Shown: positions 48,270-58,699 of the stretch, one piece after another | How the letters are laid out: each line of letters opens with the position of its first letter | How positions within the stretch are numbered: the first letter of the stretch is position 1 | Source of the DNA: Cladorhizidae sp. MBARI D1340-BT2 | Taxonomy: Eukaryota; Porifera; Demospongiae; Poecilosclerida; Cladorhizidae | Assembly: GCA_028752905.1 (NCBI GenBank) | Contig: JAQNBH010000011.1 | Location: forward strand, 33,132,017 to 33,196,016 | Direction of reading: 5' to 3' | DNA: 64,000 nt | The notes under the pieces: model-generated | What the model saw: only the letters and a program-made list of their open reading frames with translations | Database searches by the model: none | What the model was told of the DNA's origin: nothing | Position numbers and translations under genes: made by a program

Positions 48270-49340
48270 GTGAGTGTTGCTATAGGTCGTCTACATCATG
48301 ACCCCCAGGTTGGGAGAGGGGGCCACATCATTCCACACACGGCTATCAACTATTCCCCTTTAAATAAGGGGCAGCCCCGCATTTTTATCATAACTATTTT
48401 ATTGTGTCCTTTGTGCCCCTTTGAATTAACTATGCCTTCTTCCTTTTTTAATTTACCACTATTCTGCTCATGACAGCTGACTTCTGCAATCATGAGGTGT
48501 TTGTAGTTGTTGTTGTTGTTTTGGGGGTGGGGCATGACCATCTGTATCTGAAATGTTGGGTGAGTACATTTTAAGTTGATTAATAAACAGTCTCCACTCT
48601 ACTTTCTCCCATATAAACTTCAGGCTGGCATTACCCTATCCCCCCCCCTGGTCCCACTCTCCCTGGACAGATGAGCACCCATTGAGGACAGAGAAACACT
48701 CCATGAGCACCATTGAGGACAGAGAAACACATACAGACTGAAATATATTACAGTGCTGACTCTAGATCTGCCCTACATAGTTAGGCAGTTATTGCTGTTT
48801 AGAGTTTTTGGGCAGTGTTTTTTTAACTAGTGGTAGCCAAAAAAAATGCTAGTAATCTGCCAAGTGATTTTTTGCTGTGACACGGGGTTTTTTCTAGCTA
48901 TGTTTTTAGCCTTTCCTATTAAAAAGTGCTAGTGTACTCCCTCATTATCTATCATCTCCCTCTTCACAAGAATGGTGCTGCTCTTCTCTCTGTGTCTAGC
49001 TATGGCCATCCAGCTTTGGGATATGAGCGTATGAGCATCTAGTCAAAGTGAGTACATTTATTGGGAAAGTGTTTGTGTAGCCATGCAAATTCCAGGAAAG
49101 TTTCGGAAGAGTAAGTCAGCCCTAGGTGTAGCTGATTGCAATTTTTGGTACAAGTTATTTCCAAAATGTGACGAGATATGTGTCATTACTTGAGTATGAG
49201 GTCACTGTCAGAGTCTATAGTATAGTATATTGGGTTAGAAAATGAGTACAATTATAAATATCTTCCATGCCATGTTTTTAATTGCAACAGATTTCTCATC
49301 CTTTCACTCAAAGATTATTCAAGTAAATTTGCCCCTAAAG
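48270..49340. other. Intron sequence without recognised features
   Basis: A short duplicated word, GAGCACC-ATTGAGGACAGAGA, lies at 48674-48728. No gene is supported. Confidence 0.5.
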
Positions 49341-49354
49341 AGATGACATCATCC

Positions 49355-50005
49355 ATGCCCAGGTCATAGTCACTACAACAGTAATAAACTCACCTGCTAT
49401 CAGGCACTCCAACCATGTCCAGGTCATAGTCACTACAACAGTAATAAACTCACCTGCTGTCAGGCACTCCAACCATGCCCAGGTCATAGTCACTACAACA
49501 GTAATAAACTCTCCTGCTGTCAGGCACTCCAACCATGCCCAGGTCATAGTCACTACAACAGTAATAAACTCTCCTGCTGTCAGGCACTAAACATGCCCAG
49601 GTCATAGTCACTACAACAGTAATAAACTCTCCTGCTGTCAGGCACTCCAACCATGCCCAGGTCATAGTCACTACAACAGTAATAAACTCTCCTGCTGGCA
49701 CTCCAACCATGCCCAGGTCATAGTCACTACAACAGTAATAAACTCACCTGCTGTCAGGCACTCCAACCATGTCCAGGTCATAGTCACTACAACAGTAATA
49801 AACTCTCCTGCTGTCAGGCACTCCAACCATGCCCAGGTCATAGTCACTACAACAGTAATAAACTCACCTGCTGTCAGGCACTCCAACCATGTCCAGGTCA
49901 TAGTCACTACAACAGTAATAAACTCACCTGCTGTCAGGCACTCCAACCATGTCCAGGTCATAGTCACTACAACAGTAATAAACTCACCTGCTGTCAGGCA
50001 CTCCA
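49355..50005 (+). repeat. Minisatellite, 60 bp unit, about 11 copies
   Basis: Unit words are CAGGTCATAGTCACTACAAC, AGTAATAAACTCACCTGCTG and TCAGGCACTCCAACCATG. The reverse strand of ACTCACCTGC copies has CAG|GTGAGT, the exact 5' splice site consensus; other copies have a C to T change that breaks it. Confidence 0.96.
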
Positions 50006-50324
50006 ACAAGGCTGGCCCAAAAAGATCCTCTATACATTATTGCTAAGTTTAAGTATGTGTTAGTTTAGACTGAGCATACTCAAACTGGTAAGATACCAAT
50101 GACAAACTCTTGACGATGAGGAGAGAGAGGAAGTTGATTGACATTGTAATCAAGCTACTTAAACGAGACCTGCTCACTAGTTGAACATCAAAGATACTGG
50201 CATGATCGGAACTATTCGAGGTCAAAAGATTTGATGATTCTTGGACGTTGATGGTATTACAAGTGATGGTCGCCATGCATGCAGTGGATGGCGGGTGTTT
50301 TAAATTGGTGGGAAACTTATTGGT

Positions 50325-50490
50325 TCTCAATGAACTCTCAGTTGACATAAATCACCTTCTCAGTAATCAACTTCAATTTTTATTCACTCTACGTTTCGAC
50401 TAGATGCTCTAGTCTTCATCAGGAATAATGAAACGCCAACAATTGAAGTTGATTATTGAGAAGGTGATTTTAACTTATTGGTTGTTATGG
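50325..50490 (-). repeat. Dispersed GATGAAGG repeat, best hammerhead-like copy plus an inverted partial copy
   Basis: The reverse strand has CTGATGA (50422-50416), then GACTAGA-GCA-TCTAGTC, a perfect seven-pair stem, then GAAA (50397-50394), C and GTA, followed by GAG which can pair with TTC before CTGATGA. Downstream come TTGAAGTTGATTACTGAGAA and CAACTGAGAGTTCATTGAG. At 50440-50485 a second copy of the TTGAAGTTGATTATTGAGAA part lies in the opposite direction. Confidence 0.75.
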
Positions 50491-50664
50491 ACTTTGACCC
50501 TGGGCATCTAATTTAATTTCCCGCCAAAATGCCTGGCTCTACGTGGTTTCCTCTCTTCCTTGACTTGTGGCAAACCGTGGTGCTCTTTCCACTGAAGTGA
50601 TTGGCTTCTGTGGGGAACAGATGGAGAAATATGATCTGCCATGATTTTGCTTTCCTATGCTTAG

Positions 50665-50732
50665 GTTGTGCCACAATCAGTATTGGAGGATGATCCGGAA
50701 TTCATGCTCTATGTCACAGCCTTCAATGACAG
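50665..50732 (+). CDS. CMTR1: CMTR1 exon k
   Basis: 22 codons plus two bases. The reading VVPQSVLEDDPEFMLYV aligns with the human VVPLEVI...D-x-EF-x-xYM block. The acceptor is TGCTTAG and the donor CAG|GTACGG. A run of more than 20 G begins 14 bases after the donor. Confidence 0.9.
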
Positions 50733-50964
50733 GTACGGGAGGGGGAGAGGGGGGGGGGGGGGGGGGGTTGAGTCCCCAAAGACCCTTCTCGATTAGTCCC
50801 TTAATGCAATAATCATACATAGCAATAGCTTAATAGCTGAACAGAACTGCTGATTTGTGTGACAATGTGTTTGGGTTTTGTTTGTTTGTTTCTCAAAAAT
50901 AAAAATACTGCATAGTGGGAAAATATTGACAGGTGCAAAATTTTGGTTATTTTGTCCAATACCA

Positions 50965-51150
50965 AACAGGATGAATAGTAGCACCATTATGGTCAAGTTC
51001 ATTAAACCAGGATGAATAATAGCTGCATTATGGTCAAGTTCATTAAACCAGGATGAATAGTAGCACCATTATGGTCAAGTTCATTAAACCAGGATGAATA
51101 GTAGCACCATTATGGTCAAGTTCATTAAATAAGGATAAATAGTAGCTGCA
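50965..51150 (+). repeat. Short tandem repeat, about 41 bp unit, 4-5 copies
   Basis: Unit words are GGATGAATAGTAGCACC and ATTATGGTCAAGTTCATTAA. Confidence 0.9.
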
Positions 51151-51590
51151 TTATGTTCCAGCATAACAAAATGACCAGCAGTGTTGGCCCTGACAGAGCA
51201 ACTGCTGCCTGCCACAATCAGCCCAGGCATCTCAGAAAATGTCGTATATAGCAGTCTTGTGAGCCAACCCTTTGCCAAATGGCTACACATGGAGAAGTGG
51301 CTGGGGGACACTTGACATGATTTTGTGTTCTCAAAAATTGTAATTGATAAACTGCGTTGTTGTCACATGACCTGAGAAACGATTATTAACTGTACCAGTG
51401 CTGCCCAGCATACCTGGCCTAGTATTCTGCACATGCCACTTGAGCATGTGACTCAGCTTACAGAAGTCCTGCGGCCGACATTTGTGGAGGAATATTTAGG
51501 ACACCCTGGCGAACGATCCTCTTAACCTCCTTCATTTACAAGTGTTCTGAAGTTCCACAGGTAATAGGCAGAATCTTGCATCCCCCCCTG
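51150..51590. other. Intron sequence without recognised features
   Basis: Nothing recognised on either strand. Confidence 0.5.
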
Positions 51591-51593
51591 TCA

Positions 51594-54303
51594 CGATCAG
51601 CCTCACTGCTGGAGCACACACAATCACTGCAGCTGACTCTCCTATCAGCCTCACTGCTGGAGCACACACAATTACTGCAGCTGACTCTCCTATCAGCCTC
51701 ACTGCTGGAGCACACACAATCACTGCAGCTGACTCTCCTATCAGCCTCACTGCTGGAGCACACACAATCACTGCAGCTGACTCTCCTATCAGCCTCACTG
51801 CTGGAGCACACACAATCACTGCAGCTGACTCTCCTATCAGCCTCACTGCTGGAGCACACACAATCACTGCAGCTGACTCTCCTATCAGTCTCACTGCTGG
51901 AGCACACATAATTACTGCAGCTGACTCTCCTATCAGCCTCACTGCTGGAGCACACACAATCACTGCAGCTGACTCTCTTATCAGCCTCACTGCTGGAGCA
52001 CACACAATCACTGCAGCTGACTCTCCTATCAGCCTCACTGCTGGAGCACACACAATCACTGCAGCTGACTCTCCTATCAGCCTCACTGCTGGAGCACACA
52101 CAATCACTGCAGCTGACTCTCCTATCAGTCTCACTGCTGGAGCACACATAATTACTGCAGCTGACTCTCCTATCAGCCTCACTGCTGGAGCACACACAAT
52201 CACTGCAGCTGACTCTCTTATCAGCCTCACTGCTGGAGCACACAAAATCACTGCAGCTGACTCTCTTATCAGCCTCACTGCTGGAGCACACACAATCACT
52301 GCAGCTGACTCTCTTATCAGCCTCACTGCTGGAGCACACACAATCACTGCAGCTGACTCTCCTATCAGCCTCACTGCTGGAGCACACACAATCACTGCAG
52401 CTGACTCTCCTATCAGCCTCACTGCTGGAGCACACACAATCACTGCAGCTGACTCTCCTATCAGCCTCACTGCTGGAGCACACACAATCACTGCAGCTGA
52501 CTCTCCTATCAGCCTCACTGCTGGAGCACACACAATCACTGCAGCTGACTCTCCTATCAGCCTCACTGCTGGAGCACACACAATCACTGCAGCTGACCCT
52601 CCTATCAGCCTCACTGCTGGAGCACACACAATCACTGCAGCTGACTCTCTTATCAGCCTCACTGCTGGAGCACACACAATCACTGCAGCTGACTCTCCTA
52701 TCAGCCTCACTGCTGGAGCAAACACAATCACTGCAGCTGACTCTCCTATCAGCCTCACTGCTGGAGCACACACAATCACTGCAGCTGACTCTCCTATCGG
52801 CCTCACTGCTGGAGCACACACAATCACTGCAGCTGACTCTCCTATCAGCCTCACTGCTGGAGCACACACAATCACTGCAGCTGACCCTCCTATCAGCCTC
52901 ACTGCTGGAGCACACACAATCACTGCAGCTGACTCTCTTATCAGCCTCACTGCTGGAGCACACACAATCACTGCAGCTGACTCTCCTATCAGCCTCACTG
53001 CTGGAGCAAACACAATCACTGCAGCTGACTCTCCTATCAGCCTCACTGCTGGAGCACACACAATCACTGCAGCTGACTCTCCTATCGGCCTCACTGCTGG
53101 AGCACACACAATCACTGCAGCTGACTCTCCTATCAGCCTCACTGCTGGAACTCACACAATCACTGCTACTGACTCTCCCATCGGCCCCACTGCTGGAGCA
53201 CACACAATCACTGCAGCTGACTCTTCTTTCAGCCTCACTGCTGGAGCACACACAATCACTGCAGCTGACTCTCCTGTCAGCCTCACTGCTGGAGCACACA
53301 CAATCACTGCAGCTGACTCTCCTATCAGCCTCACTGCTGGAGCACACACAATCACTGCAGCTGACTCTCCTATCAGCCTCACTGCTGGAGTACACACAAT
53401 CACTGCAGCTGACTCTCCTATCAGCCTCACTGCTGGAGCACACACAATCACTGCTGCCGACTCTCCTATCAGCCTCACTGCTGGAGCACACACAATCACT
53501 GCAGCTGATTCTCCTATCAGCCTCACAGCTGGAGCACACACAATCACTGCAGCTGACTCTCCTATCAGCCTGAGCACACACAATCACTGCAGCTGACTCT
53601 CCTATCAGCCTCACTGCTTCAGCACACACAATCACTGCAGCTGACTCTCCTATCAGCCTCACTGCTGGAGCACACACAATCACTGCAGCTGACTCTCCTA
53701 TCAGCCTCACTGCTGGAGCACACACAATCACTGCAGCTGACTCTCCTATCAGCTGGAGCACACACAATCACTGCAGCTGACTCTCCTATCAGCCTCACTG
53801 CTGGAGCACACACAATCACTGCAGCTGTCTCTCCTGTCAGCCTCACTGCTGGAGCACACGCAATCACTGCAGCTGACTCTCCTGTCAGGAGCACACACAA
53901 TCACTGCAGCTGACTCTCCTATCAGCCTCACTGCTGGAGCACACACAATCACTGCAGCTGACTCTCCTATCAGCATCACTGCTGGAGCACTCAATCACTG
54001 CAGCTGACTCTCCTGTCAGCCTCACTGCTGGAGCACACACAATCACTGCAGCTGACTCTCCTATCAGCCTCACTGCTGGCACTGCAGCTGACTCTCCTGT
54101 CAGCCTCACTGCTGGAGCACACACAATCACTGCAGCTGACTCTCCTATCAGCCTCACTGCTGGCACTGCAGCTGACTCTCCTGTCAGCCTCACTGCTGGA
54201 GCACACACAATCACTGCAGCTGACTCTCCTATCAGCCTCACTGCTGGCACTGCAGCTGACTCTCCTGTCAGCCTCACTACTGGAGCACACACAATCACTG
54301 CTG
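51594..54303 (+). repeat. Large minisatellite, 48 bp unit, about 56 copies
   Basis: The unit is CTATCAGCCTCACTGCTGG, AGCACACACAATCACTGCAG and CTGACTCTC. 48 is a multiple of three, so minus-strand frames of 743 and 536 codons stay open (units RRVSCSDCVCSSSEAD and VRLIGESAAVIVCAPA). Point variants repeat in blocks of 5 and 6 units, for example 52560-52800 and 52850-53100. Near 54000-54300 units are fused into a longer form. I do not call a protein. Confidence 0.98.
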
Positions 54304-54657
54304 CAGAAAATGGGGCTGGTTTTCAAGGCTTATCTCTAAGCATTGCCTCAGTACTAGAAGTATGTCATTCATTGTAACTACAAGTAGCCTACACATCATG
54401 CAGTGGCAATTGCTCATTATCCGAGCTATTATTCGCCAGCTCTCAGGATGAAAATATAAAATCTGGAATTTTATTTTAGGAAGTTTCATTTGCTTTTATA
54501 CAAAAACTTCAAACACCAAAAATTTCCCGCTCTGCAGTATTTTTAGCATGTGATTTGTTTCTAATGTGTACTATGTGTTGGCTACTTATATATAGTAATA
54601 ATAATATACATTATGTTAATAATGATTTGTAATAATGATTGGTACAATTTCAATTAG

Positions 54658-54714
54658 TTTCGGAATTGCTCAAATTATGAATTTGAAGAAGCTGACATAC
54701 TTCATAAAAAATAC
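54658..54714 (+). CDS. CMTR1: CMTR1 exon l (short exon)
   Basis: 57 bases: one base, 18 codons, two bases. The reading FGIAQIMNLKKL then TYFIKN aligns with the human SLQIKALAKIHAFVQD helix. The acceptor is CAATTAG and the donor TAC|GTGAGT. The exon is inferred from homology plus phase: it fills exactly the gap that would exist between its neighbours. Confidence 0.85.
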
Positions 54715-54844
54715 GTGAGTTGAATTTTAGCGTCCAAATGGTGTTATGTGTTTGCTACGACGTGCGGAGTTGGTTGTCTAATTTCATAATGGGGTTACGT
54801 TTGTCATTGCAGAATATATATCAGCGACTTTTTTCTTTCCACAA

Positions 54845-55110
54845 ATAGTCCCCTCAGCTTTAGTGCTCTAAATAGTCCCCTCAGCTTCAATGCTCTAAAT
54901 AGATCCCTCAGCTTTAGTGCTCTAAATAGATCCCTCAGCTTCAATGCTCTAAATAGTCCCCTCAGCTCAGTGCAATTATTCCACTCAGCTTCGGTGCTCT
55001 GAATAGTTTCCTAGGCTTTAGTGCTCTAAATAGTCTCCTCGGCTCTAGTGCTCTAAATATTCCTCAGCTTCAGTACTCTAAATAGTCTCCTCAGCTTCAG
55101 GATGCTAAAT
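54845..55110 (+). repeat. Short tandem repeat, about 27 bp unit, 9 copies
   Basis: Unit words are AGTCCCCTCAGCTT and AGTGCTCTAAAT, degenerate. Confidence 0.9.
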
Positions 55111-55284
55111 GTTCACTGGCCAGAATAGAAGATAAAAGTCTGGCTTTTCTCTTTCTCACATTGTGGGTGTTGTTTAGTTGTTGTAGTCCAGTTTATATTG
55201 AGCCTTTAGGCAAAGTTCTACTTGTGTGAGGTTCTCTATCACTATTTGTACTAGTGAATTCTCCAGAGTAATGAAGCTACAAGC

Positions 55285-55565
55285 AGTGATAGCTAGATAT
55301 CATACCCCCTGGCAGTGATAGCTACATATCATACCCCCCAGCAGTGATAGCTAGATATTATACCCCCGGCAGTGATAGCTAGATATCATACCCCCGGCAG
55401 TGGTAGCTACATATCATACCCCCAACAGTGATAGCAACATCAAACCCCCTGTAGTGATAACTACATATCATACCCCAACAGCGATAGGTAGATATTCTAT
55501 CCCCTAGCAGTGATAACTACATATCAAGTCCCCAGCCTAGCAGTGACAGCTACATATAATACTCA
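55285..55565 (+). repeat. Short tandem repeat, about 27 bp unit, 9-10 copies
   Basis: Unit words are CAGTGATAGCTACATATCAT and ACCCCC, degenerate. Confidence 0.9.
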
Positions 55566-55875
55566 CTGATCAGTACTGCGTGCAACTGCTTGGGTATAGC
55601 AATTCCTTATTTCTACAAGTATGTCTCATAAGAGTTATGTAGTGTGTAGGTTATAATAATAATGTGTATTAGTTGGTATATGTGTGGGTAGTGGTGTGTC
55701 TGGTATGTGAATTTGTAGTGTGTATGTGTGTGGTGTGTGTGTGTGTGTGTGATAAAAGTGCCCTATTTTTAGGTGTTGAATATTTCCATCAATGCCAAGG
55801 CCAAACTCTAGAATATTAGTATCCAATAATTGTGCTATCATAAATATTGTAATTATACAATATTTATACTCTTAG

Positions 55876-55933
55876 CAATTTGCAAGACAACAGGCAGACT
55901 CAAATCAGGAAGAAATGTCTGAAACTTTGGAAG
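55876..55933 (+). CDS. CMTR1: CMTR1 exon m
   Basis: One base then 19 codons. The reading contains RQTQIRKKCLKLWK, matching human RQAEIRKECLRLWG. The acceptor is CTCTTAG and the donor AAG|GTGAAT. Phase 0 at the end. Confidence 0.92.
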
Positions 55934-57059
55934 GTGAATAAGAATATTGACTAGTTTAGTGGCCTCCACCTGCAGTATACACTATGTGGTTGAAGAGAGA
56001 GCTTGGTTCCTAATCATTTCAACATAATTAACATTATTATAATAATTTGCATTTACATAAATGATGATGACGATGATGACGATGATGATGATGACAAATA
56101 ATAATAACAAAACTCCTACACACAAAAATTAATCTTCCACTTCCCCTTATTTATTATTATTGTTGTTATTATTATTGTTATTATTATTGTTGTTATTATT
56201 ATTTTATTATTGTTGTTATTATTATTATTATTATTATCATCATTACTATTATTATTATTATTGTTATTATTATTATTATTATATATATATATATAACATT
56301 TTTGCCTAGTCACCTAAGATACAGAGTCAGTTGTTGTCTTTGGCTCTCGATTATCTAACTGTACAATTTCCTTCCTACGATTACGCTGTAGTGATTATTA
56401 TAAACACCAAGCAGCTGAGCTGGCCATCCTTGAAGGTGCACTTGTAAAGTGGGTGGATTCTAAATACCAATAGCCTGAGGGGTTACCATTCTTGGGTGGT
56501 GTTGTCTAGGAGGTGAAATGAAGTGTTCCATATGTTGTTGTTTTTTATGCTGTTGTTGTTTGCTTTATGTTTTGCTGCCAGGTGTGTCATTAAGCTTCAT
56601 TGCTTAGCAGCATTCACCCCTAGCCCCACCCCCTATCCTATTCCCAGCAAGGAAGGTAACTAACACCTAACAGCTGATGGGTTGTTGACCACCAGTGTTC
56701 TAAATAATACCCCCCAGTTGATATATTATATTATTGATTATTATTATCATCGCCACCATCATCATCATATTATATTATTGTTATGTTGTTGTTATTATTA
56801 TTTATTGTGGTTGTTATTGCTTTCTTCCTTCTCAGTTTCTGGCCTCTACTGCATAACTAGCAAACTAATTATATAGCATCTCTGCACACTACATGAGAGA
56901 GGGATTAGTCCAATAATCCCACATTCTCACCAGTTCAACTTGACAAATATATACTAACATATAGAATTTCATGTTCCATTGACAATTCCACATACTTATG
57001 GATCTCTGTTGGAGTCAGTGTGAAACATTGTGGCCTAGTTAAGGTTTGGAGTTCATGAA
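55934..57059. other. Intron sequence with GAT and ATT microsatellites
   Basis: GAT repeats at 56062-56095, an ATT/GTT tract at 56150-56290, and another at 56735-56820. The frames inside read Asn repeats and are artefacts. Confidence 0.75.
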
Positions 57060-57061
57060 TA

Positions 57062-57964
57062 CAGTAGAACTCCAGTTATCCAAACACGTTGGGACCAGAG
57101 GTGTTCGGATAACTGAAATGTTCGGATAACTGGAGTCACGCCCACACATTAATTAACTCCAATAATTATATGTTTTTGGCCCTAAAAGAGGTCAATTGCA
57201 AAATATACCGTATTCACTCGAATATAAGTCGCGACTTGTATTTATTTCAGCCAAATCAAGTTGCGATCTTCAAGCAATGCGCTTGCGCAGTGCCAAGCCA
57301 GTCTTGCGCTATTGTGCTGACGCAAAAAAAATTGTGCGTCATTGTGGTTGTGATTGTTTCATTTCAAACATTGAGCTAGGTAGTAGTTGGCTGGCAAGAG
57401 TTCCTAATCGCTATCGTAATCTACAATGAGTTCGTTATGTTCGTTATGTTCTTCATCCTCTTCGTCCAAGGAAGCAAATGGATCTTCTCCACCGCTGTCA
57501 CTTCCTTCTACAGCTGGCGAGTACATAGCTTGTGCAATGGCTGGGATAGCTAAAGCTGCTACTTTATCGACTTGAGGCAGTGAATTTCTCCAAGGTGTTC
57601 AGCTTGTCCTTGTTCTTCACTGTGTCATGGACGGTTGACTTTCCAACATTAAACTCGATCGCTATTCCGCCTAAAGTTCTTCCCTGCTCCACTAGCTTAC
57701 AAATCTTGAGTTTCTCGTCAATGGTAAGGACAACTCTTTTCCTCTTCTTAGAATTCGAAGCCATGAAGAGAAGAATGGACGGGTTGGTTGGTCGGTCGGT
57801 CAAAATAACGTTTGGTGATTGGAAAGCGAGACGATTTGTGTGCATGCGCAATGAAATATTGTACCCTGCGATGCTGGTAATGAAGTGGGTGTAGTTTCAT
57901 ATTTCGGTGTTCGGTTGACTGGAGTGTTCGGATATCTGGAGTTCGGATAACTGGCGTTCTACTG
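57062..57964 (-). mobile_element. pogo/Tigger-like element, 0.9 kb, with HTH coding piece
   Basis: Inverted ends: CAGTAGAACTCCAGTTATCC on the left, and CAGTAGAACGCCAGTTATCC reading inward from the right. TA flanks both sides (57060-57061 and 57965-57966). The minus strand encodes the N-terminal HTH of a transposase. The DDE part is missing, so the copy depends on others for movement. It is inserted in the first unit of the CMTR1-derived minisatellite. Confidence 0.85.
57570..57763 (-). pseudogene. CENP-B/pogo-type HTH N-terminus of a transposase
   Basis: Starts MASNSKKRKRVVLTIDEKL and continues LEQ-like GRTLGGIAIEFNVGKSTVHD, the helix-turn-helix found at the N-terminus of pogo/Tigger transposases and CENP-B. 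About 65 residues remain. It lies between Tigger-like inverted ends on the minus strand, with no catalytic domain. Related proteins bind the element ends with this domain. Confidence 0.75.
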
Positions 57965-57965
57965 T

Positions 57966-58618
57966 ACTCTTGTCATTCCTGTTTGTTTTATGTGCCCAAT
58001 GTCCCTCCAAGTTTGGAGTTCATGAATACTCTTGTCATTCCTGTTTGTTTTAGGTGCCCAATGTCCCCCGCAAGGCTCCAAGTTTGGAGTTCATGAATAC
58101 TCTAGTCATTCCTGTTTGTTTTAGGTACCCAATGTCCCCCCGCAAGGCTCCAAGTTTGGAGTTCATGAATACTCTTGTCATTCCTGTTTGTTTTAGGTGC
58201 CCAATGTCCCCCCGCAAGGCTCCAAGTTTGGAGTTCATGAATACTCTTGTCATTCCTGTTTTTTTAGGTGCCCAATGTCCCCCGCAAGGCTCCAAGTTTG
58301 GAGTTCATGAATACTCTTGTCTTCCTCTTTGTTTTAGGTGCCCAATGTCCCCCGCAAGGCTCCAAGTTTGGAGTTCATAAATACTCTTGTCATTCCTGTT
58401 TGTTTTAGGTGCCCAATGTCCCCCGCAAGGCTCCAAGTTTGGAGTTCATAAATACTCTTGTCTTCCTGTTTGTTTTAGGTGCCCAATGTCCCCCGCAAGG
58501 CTCCAAGTTTGGAGTTCATAAATACTCTTGTCTTCCTGTTTGTTTTAGGTGCCTAATGTCCCCTGCAAGGCTCCAAATTTGGAGTTCATGAATACTCTTG
58601 TCTACCTGTTTGTTTTAG
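57966..58618 (+). repeat. Minisatellite, about 71 bp unit, 9 copies, copied from the CMTR1 exon n border
   Basis: Each unit has a pyrimidine tract and acceptor (CATTCCTGTTTGTTTTAG) followed by GTGCCCAATGTCCCCCGCAA, GGCTCC, which reads VPNVPRKAP. The true exon n starts VPNIPRKAP right after the last acceptor. The array therefore repeats the 3' splice site and first nine codons of the exon. After GGCTCC the units go to AAGTTTGGAGTTCATGAATA, unlike the exon. Confidence 0.95.
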
Positions 58619-58687
58619 GTGCCCAATATCCCCCGCAAGGCTCCATCAGAACTTTCTTGTGCTGGCGTTTTTAGCTCTTTTGTTGAT
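58619..58687 (+). CDS. CMTR1: CMTR1 exon n (last exon visible)
   Basis: 23 codons, phase 0 at both ends. The reading begins VPNIPRKAPSEL and ends VFSSFVD, fitting the IPDQARVAPSS and FFELI region of human CMTR1. The acceptor is TGTTTTAG and the donor GAT|GTAAGT. The acceptor and first eight or so codons are repeated many times just upstream as a minisatellite. No recognisable next CMTR1 exon was found in the remaining 5.3 kb. Confidence 0.9.
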
Positions 58688-58699
58688 GTAAGTATATCA

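Larger units (their letters stand above)
1355..58687 (+). other. CMTR1: CMTR1 gene, internal part: 14 exons, both ends outside the window
   Basis: The gene encodes cap methyltransferase 1, a nuclear enzyme that transfers a methyl group from S-adenosylmethionine to the ribose 2'-O of the first transcribed nucleotide of capped mRNA. Fourteen + strand segments with AG/GT borders join without a frame break into 412 codons and follow the order of animal CMTR1: a linker before the catalytic domain, then the FtsJ-like Rossmann fold with its SAM-binding motif and K-D-K catalytic residues, then the start of the region that leads to the guanylyltransferase-like domain. The G-patch exon expected upstream and the C-terminal exons are not present. 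Introns are 1.2 to 8.4 kb and nearly all contain minisatellites or transposon remains. All exons are open, so the gene looks functional. CMTR2 is less likely, because the order and wording of the exons fit CMTR1. The identification rests on remembered family sequence, not on a search. Confidence 0.95.

Noticed and set aside
51536..53767. Minus-strand frames of 743 and 536 codons
   Set aside because: Products of the 48 bp repeat, whose period is a multiple of three. Two overlapping frames are equally open, which is not expected of a real gene.
56116..56313. Asn-rich minus-strand frame
   Set aside because: Translation of an ATT/GTT microsatellite.
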